From assembly GCA_005406025.1 (NCBI GenBank), contig BGZK01000897.1, positions 186,001 through 250,000 of the forward strand: 64,000 nucleotides of DNA, read 5' to 3'. Below are positions 1 to 11,200 of the stretch, in pieces. Every line of letters begins with the position of its first letter. Within the stretch, counting starts at the first letter, position 1. The notes beneath the pieces were generated by a model. The model was not told the origin of the DNA, did not search any database, and worked only from the letters and a program-made list of their open reading frames with translations. Source of the stretch: Eumeta japonica. Taxonomy: Eukaryota > Arthropoda > Insecta > Lepidoptera > Psychidae. The position numbers were made by a program, and so were the translations under genes.

Positions 1-360
1 ATAATAATGTAATATGTGGCTAAGTTGTTTAGCATGACGTAGCTTTTGACGTGACAACGTCTTATAAATTGGTTTGCCGGGTGACACTTCAAGAAACTGC
101 GTTACGCTCCGCTCACGTTATGCGCTCACAATGAGAGCGAGTGAGAGGCACGCGTCCCTTCCACTCGGGCATGGTTAGCCCGCCTAAGAGCGAGAGAGAC
201 AGACATAAAAGTGAAAGGCACGCGTCCCTTCCACTCAGATACGAACAAGTTAAGTTGTAGTAAACGCCGTTTCATTGTATGCAAATGTATTGCAAGTTAT
301 TGTATGTATATTTGTATATAAATACGTATGTATGTGTAAAGGTAAAAATAAAATTTTGTT
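1..360. repeat. Dispersed repeat with internal 70-bp duplication
   Basis: The block begins with 'acgtgacaacgtcttataa' and contains a 26-nt segment present twice with one mismatch, at 141-166 and 211-236 (core GGCACGCGTCCCTTCCACTC), a 70-bp period. Each copy is preceded by a GAGCGAG-type purine run. GC content falls sharply after about 250, and an AATAAAAT motif near 347 could be a polyadenylation signal. I read it as the edge of an interspersed element, possibly an LTR or non-LTR 3' end; the class is not resolved. No ORF of note. Confidence 0.4.
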
Positions 361-539
361 AATATGAAATTCAGTGCGAGATTCTTTGTATAAATTAATG
401 TTTTAAATATAATTCTTTGTATAAATAAATGTTTTAAATTGTTACTATTATTTCATCCTTCTTCCTACTATACGAATGAATATTCACATTAAAATGATTT
501 TACCACTCAAAGTCGTTGTCACGTAAAACTTTCGCCCGT

Positions 540-1200
540 ATACCGACTTTACAGGCAACCAATTTTTTTTACTTAGTAAAATTGTAGCTTTTGCCTGCCA
601 CTTTGCCCGTATGGATACAGAGATTGCCCGTATCTTCTCTTGTTTTCTCTTACCGTCTTACTCCACATCTCCTTCTCCTCTTTTTGCCTCTTCTTTCATT
701 ACCTTTGTTCACCTTTTCCCTACTCCAAGCGAAGCAAACAAATGAAAATTGCTAACAAAATAAGATGAGACAAGACTTTTATCCAACGACTTACACACAA
801 TTTATTGGCGTAGCATACAGGTTATATGTTACGCGATGATGATTACATCAAATTCTAAATTTCACATCAAAATCGGTTAAGCTATTGTTGAATTAAAAAA
901 AAAACAAAGACATAGAGTAGTATATGTTTTTAAATTATGACGTGTTCTTTCATTAAAATTGGTCAACCCGATCATTACATTGGTTAATTAAATTTTCAAA
1001 TCCAAAAATAGTTCGGGTCATGATTCGACATATGCTGTCCACTATGTGGTTACAAAATATTGACATGTCTCTATTAGGTATAGCATAACCTTCCGAAGGA
1101 ATTTCTCCCAAATGATAGCAAAAAGCGCATCGAAATCTATTTCACAGTTTAAAAGAAGTAGGTGTACAAACAGACAAACAGAAATAAAGACTTTATTTTG
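540..1200 (+). repeat. Degenerate non-LTR retroelement tail, copy 1
   Basis: Includes 'atcaaaatcggttaagctat' (868-887) followed by A-runs, and later 'caaacagacaaacagaaata' (1169-1188). This is the usual layout of lepidopteran RTE-like 3' ends ('aaaatcggt..agccgtt' then 'acagacaga'). The 640-900 part aligns by eye with 5560-5800: both have a pyrimidine-rich stretch, then 'acacaa.tttattg', then 'ttacgcga'. No coding remains are visible. Confidence 0.4.
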
Positions 1201-1595
1201 TACCATTTAAAGATGTCATTTAATGAAATAGTCGTTTCTTTGACATAAGAAAAGAACAAAATTTATATAATAGCCGCGAGTATTATCCGTTACTGAAATT
1301 TATTGCATCTGCATTGCATATATATGCCATTAAAACTAAATAACGCCGAAATGAATTCCACTAAGCACTGACGTTGTTGGCAATCGTAATGCCACAAATA
1401 CTCGAAGCGAAGCTATTTTTGAACAACTCTAATTCTCCTTCAAATTAATTGCAATATTTATATTTTACAATTATAAATAAGTATAAAATCTCATTTTTTT
1501 ATTTTTAGTAACAACGAAAAGATCACAATTTATTACTACTAACATATAGTAATTGAAAATCAATATTTGTCTCGAGTTTCAGCGTTTTTATGCGT

Positions 1596-1648
<53 letters not shown>
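1596..1648. repeat. Compound (TA)n(GT)n microsatellite
   Basis: A run of about 7 TA units passes directly into about 19 GT units. Uninterrupted, so probably polymorphic. Confidence 0.95.
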
Positions 1649-1650
<2 letters not shown>

Positions 1651-1754
1651 TTATGCATATAATAACATTGTAACACGTCGATGTCTGCACATTATAGATA
1701 TTAAAAAAAACTGATATGGGAGTGTCTATTAGAGCAACAAAAGGCACAACAACA

Positions 1755-1930
1755 GTCTTTAGAATTTATTTTTGTCTGTCTGTATGTTTGTTATCGCGTC
1801 ACGCAAAAACGGCTGAACGGATTTTCATAAGGTTTCTACAGTTTGGTAGTTTGGGATCCAACTTAACATCTAAGCTATGCTTCATCTAATTCGGTTGGTA
1901 ACTATAGATACAGCTCGACCTCTCCGTAGT
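1755..1930 (+). repeat. Retroelement 3' fragment ('gtctgtctgt...acggctgaacggattttc')
   Basis: The text 'tgtctgtctgtatgtttgtt' followed by 'aaacggctgaacggatttt' is the characteristic lepidopteran RTE-like tail, in which the 'aaaccgctgaaccgattt' motif follows the 'gtctgtctg' stretch. No ORF. Confidence 0.45.
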
Positions 1931-2046
1931 ACTGCTTTTTATACAATTGGGGGGTCATTTGAAATGGTCGTGTCGGAAAAATATGAATAAACGCCACGAG
2001 CGCTTCTAAAATGGCCTGAATATTGCAGCCCACGCGAATGAAGCTA

Positions 2047-2180
2047 GTTTACAAATAAAAAGGTATGTACGTATTGTGTCAATTATCGATACGCATGGTA
2101 CAAGTTTAGTTGCTAAGTTTGGGAACAGACGCTGCGAGTTTATGTCTGTGTGTGTTTATGATAATATTTATTATATTATC
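2047..2180 (+). mobile_element. Truncated tRNA-type SINE, 3' part
   Basis: Aligns in order with the tail of the SINE at 24471-24750 read on the minus strand. Shared blocks are 'tttacaaa.aaaa..gtatgta', 'ggtac', 'tacaag..tagttgct.agtttggga.cagacg' and a TAT/AAT-rich end. The tRNA-related head with A and B boxes is missing, so this is a 5'-truncated, diverged copy. Confidence 0.6.
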
Positions 2181-2219
2181 ATGTCAACAGCAATAATTTT
2201 TTGATCCTATTTTAAAAAT

Positions 2220-2640
2220 TGTTTGTTTTTAAAAAGTCCGTTTTTAATAGCGGAATGTTTGAAAACAAACCCTTTCATTCGCACATATCAGCACGCACTC
2301 GTCCGCCGAACCTTGTATTTCATGGACCATTAGCTAAAACAAATCCCGCCCGCGTAGCGGTATTTGATGAACGTATACGCACCGGATTTACAGCTAATTG
2401 GGGACGAGGGCGGTGCCGGTAATAATGCGAATTGGCGTACATACAGTAACGGCGAGAATACGCTGTGAAATTGCAACAAATCGAATTGTTTCATCTTTTC
2501 ATCATCATCGTTATCGACCCACTCGCGCCCCTCACTAGCGCTATAAAGATACGGCGTATGTATTCTCGTCTCGGAAGCATAACAACGTCGTAACGTATCG
2601 TAAGTCGTGAGTTAGTGGACCTTTCCTATGGTATAACAAA
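2220..2640 (+). promoter_or_regulatory. GC-richer block with TATA-like motif
   Basis: This block is GC-richer than its flanks. TATAAA occurs at about 2542 inside 'gcgctataaagatacggcg'. A GTGAGT, a possible splice donor, lies about 65 nt further on in 'taagtcgtgagttag'. A 67-codon open frame over 2219-2422 starts with TTG and resembles nothing known. A core promoter or conserved regulatory block is possible, but no arthropod initiator (TCAGT) sits at the expected distance. Weak. Confidence 0.15.
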
Positions 2641-2649
2641 CAGTAATAT

Positions 2650-5170
2650 CGATAGTTGGCTACCAGTGATCGGTTGGAATACTATATATTTACTAACCTG
2701 GATGATAAATATTTGTTCATGAATAGTTTAATTAGTAACTGTTATTTAACAGTTATAAATAATTAGATGTTTTTTGTATGACAATTTATCATCTTTTAAG
2801 TTTTAGTTTACTATCCTTGACGATTATTTTAAGATGATTTCGACGGATTAAAGGCTTTAATGGGTTATTTATAATGGTTTTTGTTTTATTAAATCAGTAC
2901 TAAATAATAAGTAATGTTTCGTAAAATTACTTTTTTTTAAATAATTTAGAGTGTTTGTTGTTATTTAGATTTTGTAGAGCGTTAAGTATCCTTTTACAAG
3001 ACCACTGATAATTGTAAAATCGGTGCATAGGATTGTCGTGTCGCGTGGGCAACCTTACGGAACAATTAGTAAATATTATTATATTCTGTATGGAAAATGT
3101 GTATGCATGTGGAAAGCACAAATCATCACATCGTAACAATTACTCGTGGGCAAATAAAGCAAATAGAGCAGGGGAACACCGCAAACGCAACGCAAGTGGT
3201 ATTCATCGACGGAGCAAATGCAGAAATAATTATGACGGAGTAACGAGATAGCTACTGCCATCGTAGCCATATAATTGTTTGTACTTTTTTTTTAAACAAC
3301 AGCTACTAATGTGTAAAGTACCCATAAATCAATTAATTATTGGAACAAATAATGTTTTAGTAATTATTTGTTTGAATTTTTTCTCGTGAGTATCTGTATT
3401 TGAAATAATCTCTTTTCAAATTTGAAATAATTAATGCCAGTCTTATAGATAGGTATGTTATAATTAATTGTTTCAGCCTGGCCCTATATATTAAGTTGAA
3501 ACGATATGGAACTTATTGTTTTTAATAAAATCGTATAAAACGCAATAAAATAAACCATATTTACAATCCAGACGTATATCTATTCTTTTTTATTTGACCC
3601 TTATTTAAGCGAACTACGTCATCACTGACTATTGTTTTTTCGTTGCCACGTTCTTTTTAATATTAAAATTTAAAATATTAACTATGTATTTATTAATTAT
3701 ACAAAATGTAAATTGAGACATTAAATTAGTTTAGAAGCATCTACTTATATTAACTGGATGCATCTTATAATTAATATACATTGCAGTTGATTGGGTTCTA
3801 ATATTTATTGAATTATTTAAAAATATAATTTCTAGTATTATTATTTTCTGATAGGTTTGATAAAATTGGATTTTGTAATTTAGGTTTAAATTATTATATT
3901 GAGTTCGATACATTTGTATATGTGTACATTGTGAATGTAAAAGTGCGTTTGTCTAAAAGTTTGTGTATATTTAGAGAACTACTAAAAGGGTTGTTTATTA
4001 TTTTTTATATTATTTATATATAAGCATTGGAATAAGACACAAACCATTGCTTACACAAAAAATAAATCTGTATGATTAATAGAAAAATCGCATTAGGGGA
4101 CAACAAGCAAATTTAAACCAGCATTAAATGCTAAATTTTAGTGTTCACTCAGCGAGGGGGGACAAGAGACAGCTAGTAATAAATCAATCTATGTAAATAT
4201 ATTTAATAGGTATTGTTCAAAGACGTGATAATGGTATGGTATATATTTGTATACAAAAAAACTGTATAACTAGAGTTAAAAATACCCATAATTTTCATGC
4301 AAATCAGGGGGCTGAAAAGATGTATACTGAAGTGATTCTCACAACATACACCGCATACGGAAAATGGGTCCGGCTTTAATATGACTCGTTATCAAGACAC
4401 TAAACGGTGGACTTTCGGAACAATCATTACTGTTCTCCCACTAAATCATCCACAGGCCAGTGATCATACACGAACACTGTGCCGCTCAAGATTTTACTTA
4501 TAACAGTGACCGTATCTTACGAACACACATTGTCACTTATCAACCCGAATAAGCGATAGAAATACGCACTACAAACGCAACGCACACGCACGTGGAGATC
4601 CAGCTTAGCAGCTGCACGATGTAGAGGTGTATCGTAAATCGTGAGTTAACGATAACAGGTCGGCGGCAGTTATGGCGGGGAGGGCGAGCTGCGGCTTTAT
4701 GCTGTACTCGGATATAAACGTATAGCATAAAGTTAAAGGTAGATAAGCTTAAAAGGTAGATAAATGTAAAGCAAACGGCCCAATATTGTCTCGTTTGCTT
4801 TCGGCCGATAGATAAATAACGAATTATACTTGTTATTATTATGTAACAATATAATAAAGAGATTACTATTCTACTGTGTGAGGTGTTAATTCGCGGAAAT
4901 TCATAATTAGACGTTTGCCTGCAACACGCAGTAGCGTGCAGCAAACAGCCTACCGCTGACCCTCGGATCTGTTCTTTCATTACAAATCCCTATCCAATGA
5001 ATTGAATATTGATTTGAGGGAATTGACGGATATCGAACACTGAAGCAAAGGTTATTATGAACGTAAAAATTTGGCGGATTAGGATAAAGTATCGACGTTT
5101 GCTTAGATCTTCGATATCGATCAATCCTCTGGAATTGATATTCCATTCCTTGGACAGAGGTTCGTAGTGG
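2650..5170. other. AT-rich unassigned stretch
   Basis: No repeat with recognisable ends and no coding signal. A GC-richer patch at 4560-4700 overlaps a 146-codon minus-strand open frame, 4980-4540, whose translation is low-complexity and hydrophobic and resembles no family I know. I treat it as chance. Confidence 0.5.
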
Positions 5171-5324
5171 AAGAACTGATTATAGAGTCAGCGATGGGTT
5201 GCATGTTATTAGATGCTGCGTGTTACAGGCTAGTATTAACCAACACAGCGCGAAAACTTAAACGGAAGACATTCAGTTTTCATCTAAATGAACAGGTTAT
5301 ATTGTTTCATTTCCAGTTCATTAG

Positions 5325-5830
5325 TATTTGCCCGCGATTCTCCCCGTGTGGGTAGAGATTCGAGATTTTAATCTTTGTTAAATTTTCGATCGTAAAATTG
5401 ATCCTGATCTCATTACCAATCGCAGTCACGTTCATATTTCCGCTTCCAACGTCTCTTTGTTTCCCGATTGTTTTAAATCCTACTTCGCTCTCGTCCTCTC
5501 TCTCAATTCCCACTTTCGTTTTCTTTCTTATTTTTTTTCACCTCACATCTTCCTCTCATTTTCACGCTCTATCTTCTCCTTCTACCCTTCCCCTGCTTTA
5601 TTCGTCTATCAGAAAATCGAACAAAACAAATAGCTGACGAAAGAAAAGAGATCTGAATATTATATCATACCTCATATGATTTGCACACAAATTTTATTGC
5701 TATAATATATAGTTGATATTTTACGCGACAATGAGCTATTTCAGTATAACAAATTGTATTAAAATCGATTTAGCTATTTTTAAATGTTAAGAAGATAAAC
5801 AGATACAGTGTCTTATATTTAAGTTGACAA
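5325..5830 (+). repeat. Degenerate non-LTR retroelement tail, copy 2
   Basis: Begins near 'tttgcccgcgattctccccg', like the 'ttcgcccgcg' opening of lepidopteran RTE-like tails. It continues with a pyrimidine-rich stretch (5440-5600) and ends with 'aaaatcgatttagctattt'. The same order of motifs is present at 540-900. The open frames here, 79 and 68 codons on opposite strands, come from the stop-poor pyrimidine run. Confidence 0.45.
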
Positions 5831-5881
5831 TATGTTCTATTTAGTATTCTAAATTTTGTTATAATCTATTGTTACTGTAAT

Positions 5882-5925
5882 GTTACTGCTTACCCTTTTA
5901 ATTTTATTGAAGGGTAAACAGTAAC
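5882..5925. repeat. Inverted repeat, 16-nt arms with one mismatch
   Basis: Arms 5882-5897 and 5910-5925 pair (gttactgcttaccctt against aagggtaaacagtaac) with a 12-nt AT-rich loop. Confidence 0.8.
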
Positions 5926-5929
5926 ATAT

Positions 5930-7230
5930 GTTATATGTGACGATGAGTGCGCAACAATTCAATTAAATCAGTTAAGCCATATCTCAGCTATAAAATGACT
6001 TGTCTGTATAGAAGCAGAAACAAATGTAAACGGTTATGTACCTGGTAATTTAATAAGAACTTTGAAAACCTAATTTTATTGAATAGTATTAGATATTCGG
6101 TATCATTCTTGTCCATAGATAGGCTAAATAATAGAACATAATAACCCATGATGAGTTTATTTTCTACTTTTAAATTCATTTTTAAAATAAAAGTCACTTT
6201 CAAGACGACCTTCGAGTTTAGAATTAACACGTCAAAATGACTTTTTTTTTGTGTGTGAATTTACAAGAACGCCCCGGAAGAGGCGCTAAATCATTTTGAA
6301 ATGGCTCATTCACGGTGACAGGTCATTAGCAAACGCTGGCGTGGTGAAAGCGTACATCGCGTTCGCTACTATTTTTCTAAGGTTTTACGGCATTTCCTGG
6401 TACAAATGCTGGAAATGTAACGCATAATTGTCTCGTGCTCGGCATCCGTGTACATTTTATTTCTTTCAGTTTACGAGTTAACAGTTTTAGCAGACAGTTT
6501 TGCATACCAACGCCAACACGAGTAACCGCTTCGTTTCTAGGAATGAATCCGGAGCGTTTTTTTTTTCTGGATTAAAAAGTCTATTATTGACCATTGGGAA
6601 CGGCGCCGGCGCAATGAGATGAGCTTACTTTAGGATTCGGGTTGAGGGATAGTATAAAATTTATATTTCCTGTGAAATATTTAGAAAATGTGGGTTGAAA
6701 ATCCTCGATCGAAAAGTATTTTTCTTCGTTTCAAACTTCATTAATCTTACTCTGTCTTTATGAGTTATGTAAGAATAACCTCGAAGAAAGCTAAAGTTAA
6801 ATATGAAGTCTTGTTAATTAGGTATAATAAATGATCAAAATGGATCACTTAGATAAGATCTAAATAATTAACAACCATGTGTAAAATTTATACCTATTAA
6901 AAATAGATTTTTTATAATCTTTTAGAACTACCTACATAAACAATAAACAAAACGCAACAAAAGTTTTGTCATAGATAGTTATATTTCTTTAAAGTAATCT
7001 AAGATTTCATTTTAAAATAAATAAATGACAGTAGGCAAATTATTGATTTCCAAAAAGTCTCAAAACAGTAGGTACGCTATCAACAATGACTTTTTGACAT
7101 CTGATATGTTACATTTTGACGACCCGTCGATTTTGTTAATTGGAATTTTAAGACGAGAAAAAAACCGTCGAGTAGGACGCGCGCAGTGCAGTCAATGTTT
7201 CGTACTATAATACTATAATTTTACTACCAA
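5930..7230. other. Unassigned, mixed composition
   Basis: Contains a slightly GC-richer patch at 6260-6640 with no clear coding frame, then AT-rich DNA. A 61-codon frame at 7025-7210 starts with a true ATG but matches nothing I recognise. Confidence 0.4.
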
Positions 7231-7233
7231 AAT

Positions 7234-7300
7234 ATACTTATAATTACTAATAATTATAAGTATAAAATATATACTTATAATTACTAATAATTATAAGTAT
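7234..7300. repeat. Tandem pair of near-palindromes
   Basis: Two identical 30-nt units (7234-7263 and 7271-7300) with a 37-bp period. Each begins atacttataatta and ends taattataagtat, so each folds on itself with a 13-bp stem. Confidence 0.9.
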
Positions 7301-7819
7301 ATTATGTATAATTACTATATAAATAATAATTCTGTATTATACCTTCTGGTATAAAATAAAATCAGTGGATAAAGCATATCAATAGAAATAATTAAATTGG
7401 ACAATATCACACAATATCTGTCACGTATACGACGAATGGTCGTATCTACATCGTGCGTATTATTAATTTTATATTGTAATTGGGGAAAAATATGTAATGT
7501 AAATCAATTTTAATGACTGCTCTTTAATTTCCAACTTATTATACATGCGCTATGTTTTACCTTTTGTGTTTGTCTGAACGGAACTTTCAGATACAAGCTC
7601 GAAAATAGCAGTGTTACGATTTTTCCAAACGAGTATTAAACTAAAGTGAGTATAATGCAAGTTTATTGCATATTTTTGAAATGACGCTACAAGTAGTGTT
7701 TATTTAATGAATCGACACGATGATTTAAAATAAACTCCCCAAGCAATTAGTTCAAATTTTAAACATTACGACTGCGTTTCGATAGCTGCTCACAATCACC
7801 ACGTCAAATATTATGCATC

Positions 7820-8260
7820 TAATTGAAATAGCTTTCGAGAAAAACGGCCGCGATGCACGACGCAGACGCAGCGCATGCCGAGGATCTCCGATAAGTGTGC
7901 CTCTTTCTGTGATTCGGTTGAGGGACACTGGAAATAAAATAATTTTGTAAAAATCAATTTTAGCCGCTGCGGGGCGCCGCGTCCGTACTCACCGTCCGAG
8001 AGCGAGAACGGCCGATAAAATTTTACTGCGTCGACATAAAGCGGATTGCATCGTTAACTTCGGCGGGTTGATGCGCGCTGCGCACGAAAAACGCGAAGAC
8101 CATGCCCACGCCCGATTTAGATATCGTCGTGATAGCATTACCGCTTAGGCCGTATTGTTATTGATTCTGATAATAACGGATACGTGCGGAGTCGAGATTG
8201 GGACCGGCGCGCGCACGGATAGCTCGTACAAAAGTTGACATCGTGCGCCGGCACGGTTCT
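7820..8260. promoter_or_regulatory. GC-rich block around a candidate first exon
   Basis: A run of CpG-containing sequence in otherwise AT-rich DNA, with many CG dinucleotides (for example 'gccgctgcggggcgccgcgt' near 7972). The block holds a minus-strand ATG frame ending at a consensus splice donor, listed separately. It could be a promoter or first-exon region, or a conserved regulatory element. No repeat similarity was noticed inside the window. Confidence 0.25.
7993..8051 (-). CDS. Candidate signal-peptide-like first coding exon
   Basis: On the minus strand an ATG at 8051 has A at -3 and opens 19 codons, MQSALCRRSKILSAVLALG, plus two bases. These end at 7993 immediately before GTGAGTAC, a textbook 5' splice donor (7992 downward). 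The peptide has basic residues followed by a short hydrophobic stretch, as at the start of a signal peptide. The following exon would lie below 7990 on this strand, and I could not identify it. GTGAGT occurs by chance many times in 64 kb, so this is a hypothesis rather than a gene call. Confidence 0.15.
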
Positions 8261-8269
8261 TGTCTTTTA

Positions 8270-11200
8270 TTGGTCGAATTGTGATGATTGGAAAAATATG
8301 ATCTATTGAAGTATCGTTACATCGGCAGGTGTGACATGAAAATTGCTTGTTGAAAGGCGTGAAGTGGGAGATGAGATAGCCCTAGGCAGCATCATTTTTA
8401 TGCCTAAGAGAATTTGATCTTAGCAAAAAAAAAAGGTGGAAAACATAGGCCAGGTTAAATGAGGTGAACGAATGAAATTTTTTTCTGGGTAAAACTGTTT
8501 ACGGATATCCGGTAATAATGTTGTAGTATTTCTACGGTACCTTTGCAATGTGATATAAATTATTTTATTACGTACACTACGTAACACAAAAGTCTTTGCG
8601 TATAATTATGTTTATTTATTTTACTTTATTAATCGAACAAAAATACGAAATTACTTTTTTATAAAACTAATTTCCAATTTGTATTATCTCAGGTTATCGT
8701 CGCTTTCTAATTAATTGGCGTAGACGATTATAAATATTTAATATACTTTTTTTTTTGATTTTCGTATATCCTTAAACTGGCTAAATTGTTTGAAATATAT
8801 CATACATTTTATTTTACTTCGAGATGAACTAAACTAAGTTTTTGAATAAACCTTTCTTTTCCTAGTTTTGAGATGAAATTAAAAAAAATAACGTAATTTG
8901 TATTGAGCCTCCCAACGAAATATAAGTTACAAAATAACTATGCATCCTTTCTTTTGAATTGAATATTTTATTATATAGCATTTAACAATATATTTAAGAA
9001 GCATTGTTATGATGAAAGTTTAGGACGTAAAAGATGTTTTAATGTTGTAATTCTTATTAAATAATTTCGGTAAACATATTTCAATTCGTAAATAAAATAG
9101 TGATATTAAATGTGTTTAAATTAAATACAAATACGTGTACTAGTGTGTAAACATTAACTAATTTTTCGTCAAGGCTACCTATTTTAATAAGTTTGTTTAA
9201 TGCCACACAAAACTATTATGATATGTTTTGGTGTGGAATTCAGAATTAAAAACGCACTATTTGTTAATTTCAGAAAAAAATGTTTTTTTAAAATATTGTT
9301 CAAATCATTTAAGTATTTCGAAATTATCAATAGGACCATTTTAAAATTTGTATCATTTGTTGTCGTTTTTAAACATAAAATTAAATATTATTCCATACTA
9401 ATACATTTTTGTTTTATTAATAACATTTCTAGTGGTTTTAATTAAATGAAGAAAAAATTTTTACGAATGTCTAGAAAACTATTTCCTTTCTTGAACTACA
9501 TCACTAACTTCATGGGGAAATACACACATTAGGTACTCGTATGTAGTACATAATGTTTAACGTACACAGTAAAAAAGGGTCTCTTCAAAACAAAGCAAAT
9601 TCCTTTAAACTAAAGCAAATTTCTTAATTTCAAGAAAATCTTTTTCTCACTATAAACATGAGATGGGATATTCTTAAATATATCAAAAAAATATCTTGAA
9701 TTTGTTACTTTGTTATGAGATAAATATCTATAAACAAATAGATAAATTTATAAATTTGTGATAACTAGTAATATTGAAAGCGAGAGTACTTTGTCTTGAA
9801 CACAATATCGCCTCTAAAATAACTTATTTATTTTAGAGGCGAATAAAATGAGGGCAATTTGTGCCAATCCAAGAAGAAATTATCGTATATCAATTTCATA
9901 TTAGAATCTAATACAACTTGTTGCTTAGTTTAAGAAAATATTTACTTGAAACATAACCAAGAATATTTTAGTCTTCGTACAAGATTAATAAGTGTTTTTA
10001 TATCCAATGCATTTTAATTTCTTAAAGTCAGGTTAAATGAATTTTTTCACCTAAATTTGATATTTCATGACAATAATAAATTTCTCTTAAACACAATTTA
10101 CATTTTAATAAAAAAAAGTATTTTGATCCAAAACTACTGTATTTTCAGTTTTAGCAATATATTTTTAAGCTGTGATAAAAATTTATCAAAGTTACAAAAC
10201 AGTTTAAGAAAACACGTGCTCTTAAAATAAGAATTCCTTCTTTACTGTGTACTTTTTGTCTAAAAATTTAAAATCTAATGACAGACATTCAAAAATGAAT
10301 CATGAATGACTGAAAAACTTTTAGCTTTCCGTTACGAACGTACTTAAATTTAGAAACTTTTACAATCAACATTTAAAAAGTTACTTCCCACTTAAAGGTC
10401 TGCTCTTATTTTTAAAAGTCAATTTTATTCATGGGTTACAGGTCGCAAGACAACTATTGGTGCTGTTATGTTACTCTGTTGATGTTGACAACATTTTTCA
10501 TGACAATGAAGAAATTAGGCAAACGCTAGCTATTGTTCCAATATTAAAAAAAAACACACCCAAAACTCCGGTATACGTAAACCTTGAGTGAAATTTGAAA
10601 GCATTTTCTGCTGTAAACTCATAGTCCTTGTTGAAAATCCATGTGGTTATTAGCGCATTATATTTATAAAGTTTTTTTTTTTGACGTCAAATATTTATAT
10701 TTAATAAACATTTTTAATAATTTTTGGTCCATTTCTATGAAGTGTACTCATTTGGGGATAAGATTGTTCGATTCGATACGTACATACGTTACATAGAATA
10801 TTCCATATTGACACATCTGTAACTAGTTAACAATGTTAAATTGGAGCGCCTTGTTATACTGGAGTTAGAGCATCCGAACTGTGTTTATCGTTTAAATATT
10901 TATCAAATCTGTAATAATCTCTTTTACTCAAAGTTCATTTAACAATCTCCTCGAACAGATTACTTCACAGTATTCTTGGGCAACTTGTAATAGCAAGTAC
11001 AGGTGCCCTACTTCATTGAAACTTCTGTGTACTGTTTATTAATTTGTTTCTTTTTCTCCCACTGACCGTGTATATCAATTTTATAATGAAATAGGGAAAT
11101 GTTTGTATCAAAATACACTATATTTTCATTTGTGTATTGGTTATGTTACACAATGTTTGATATATGTGAGAGTTTAAGCAGTTTTCTTACGGAATCACAG

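Noticed and set aside
9809..9841. Rho-independent terminator or CRISPR-like repeat
   Set aside because: The sequence is eukaryotic. Isolated hairpins with no spacing pattern and no repeats-with-spacers exclude CRISPR, and bacterial terminators do not apply.
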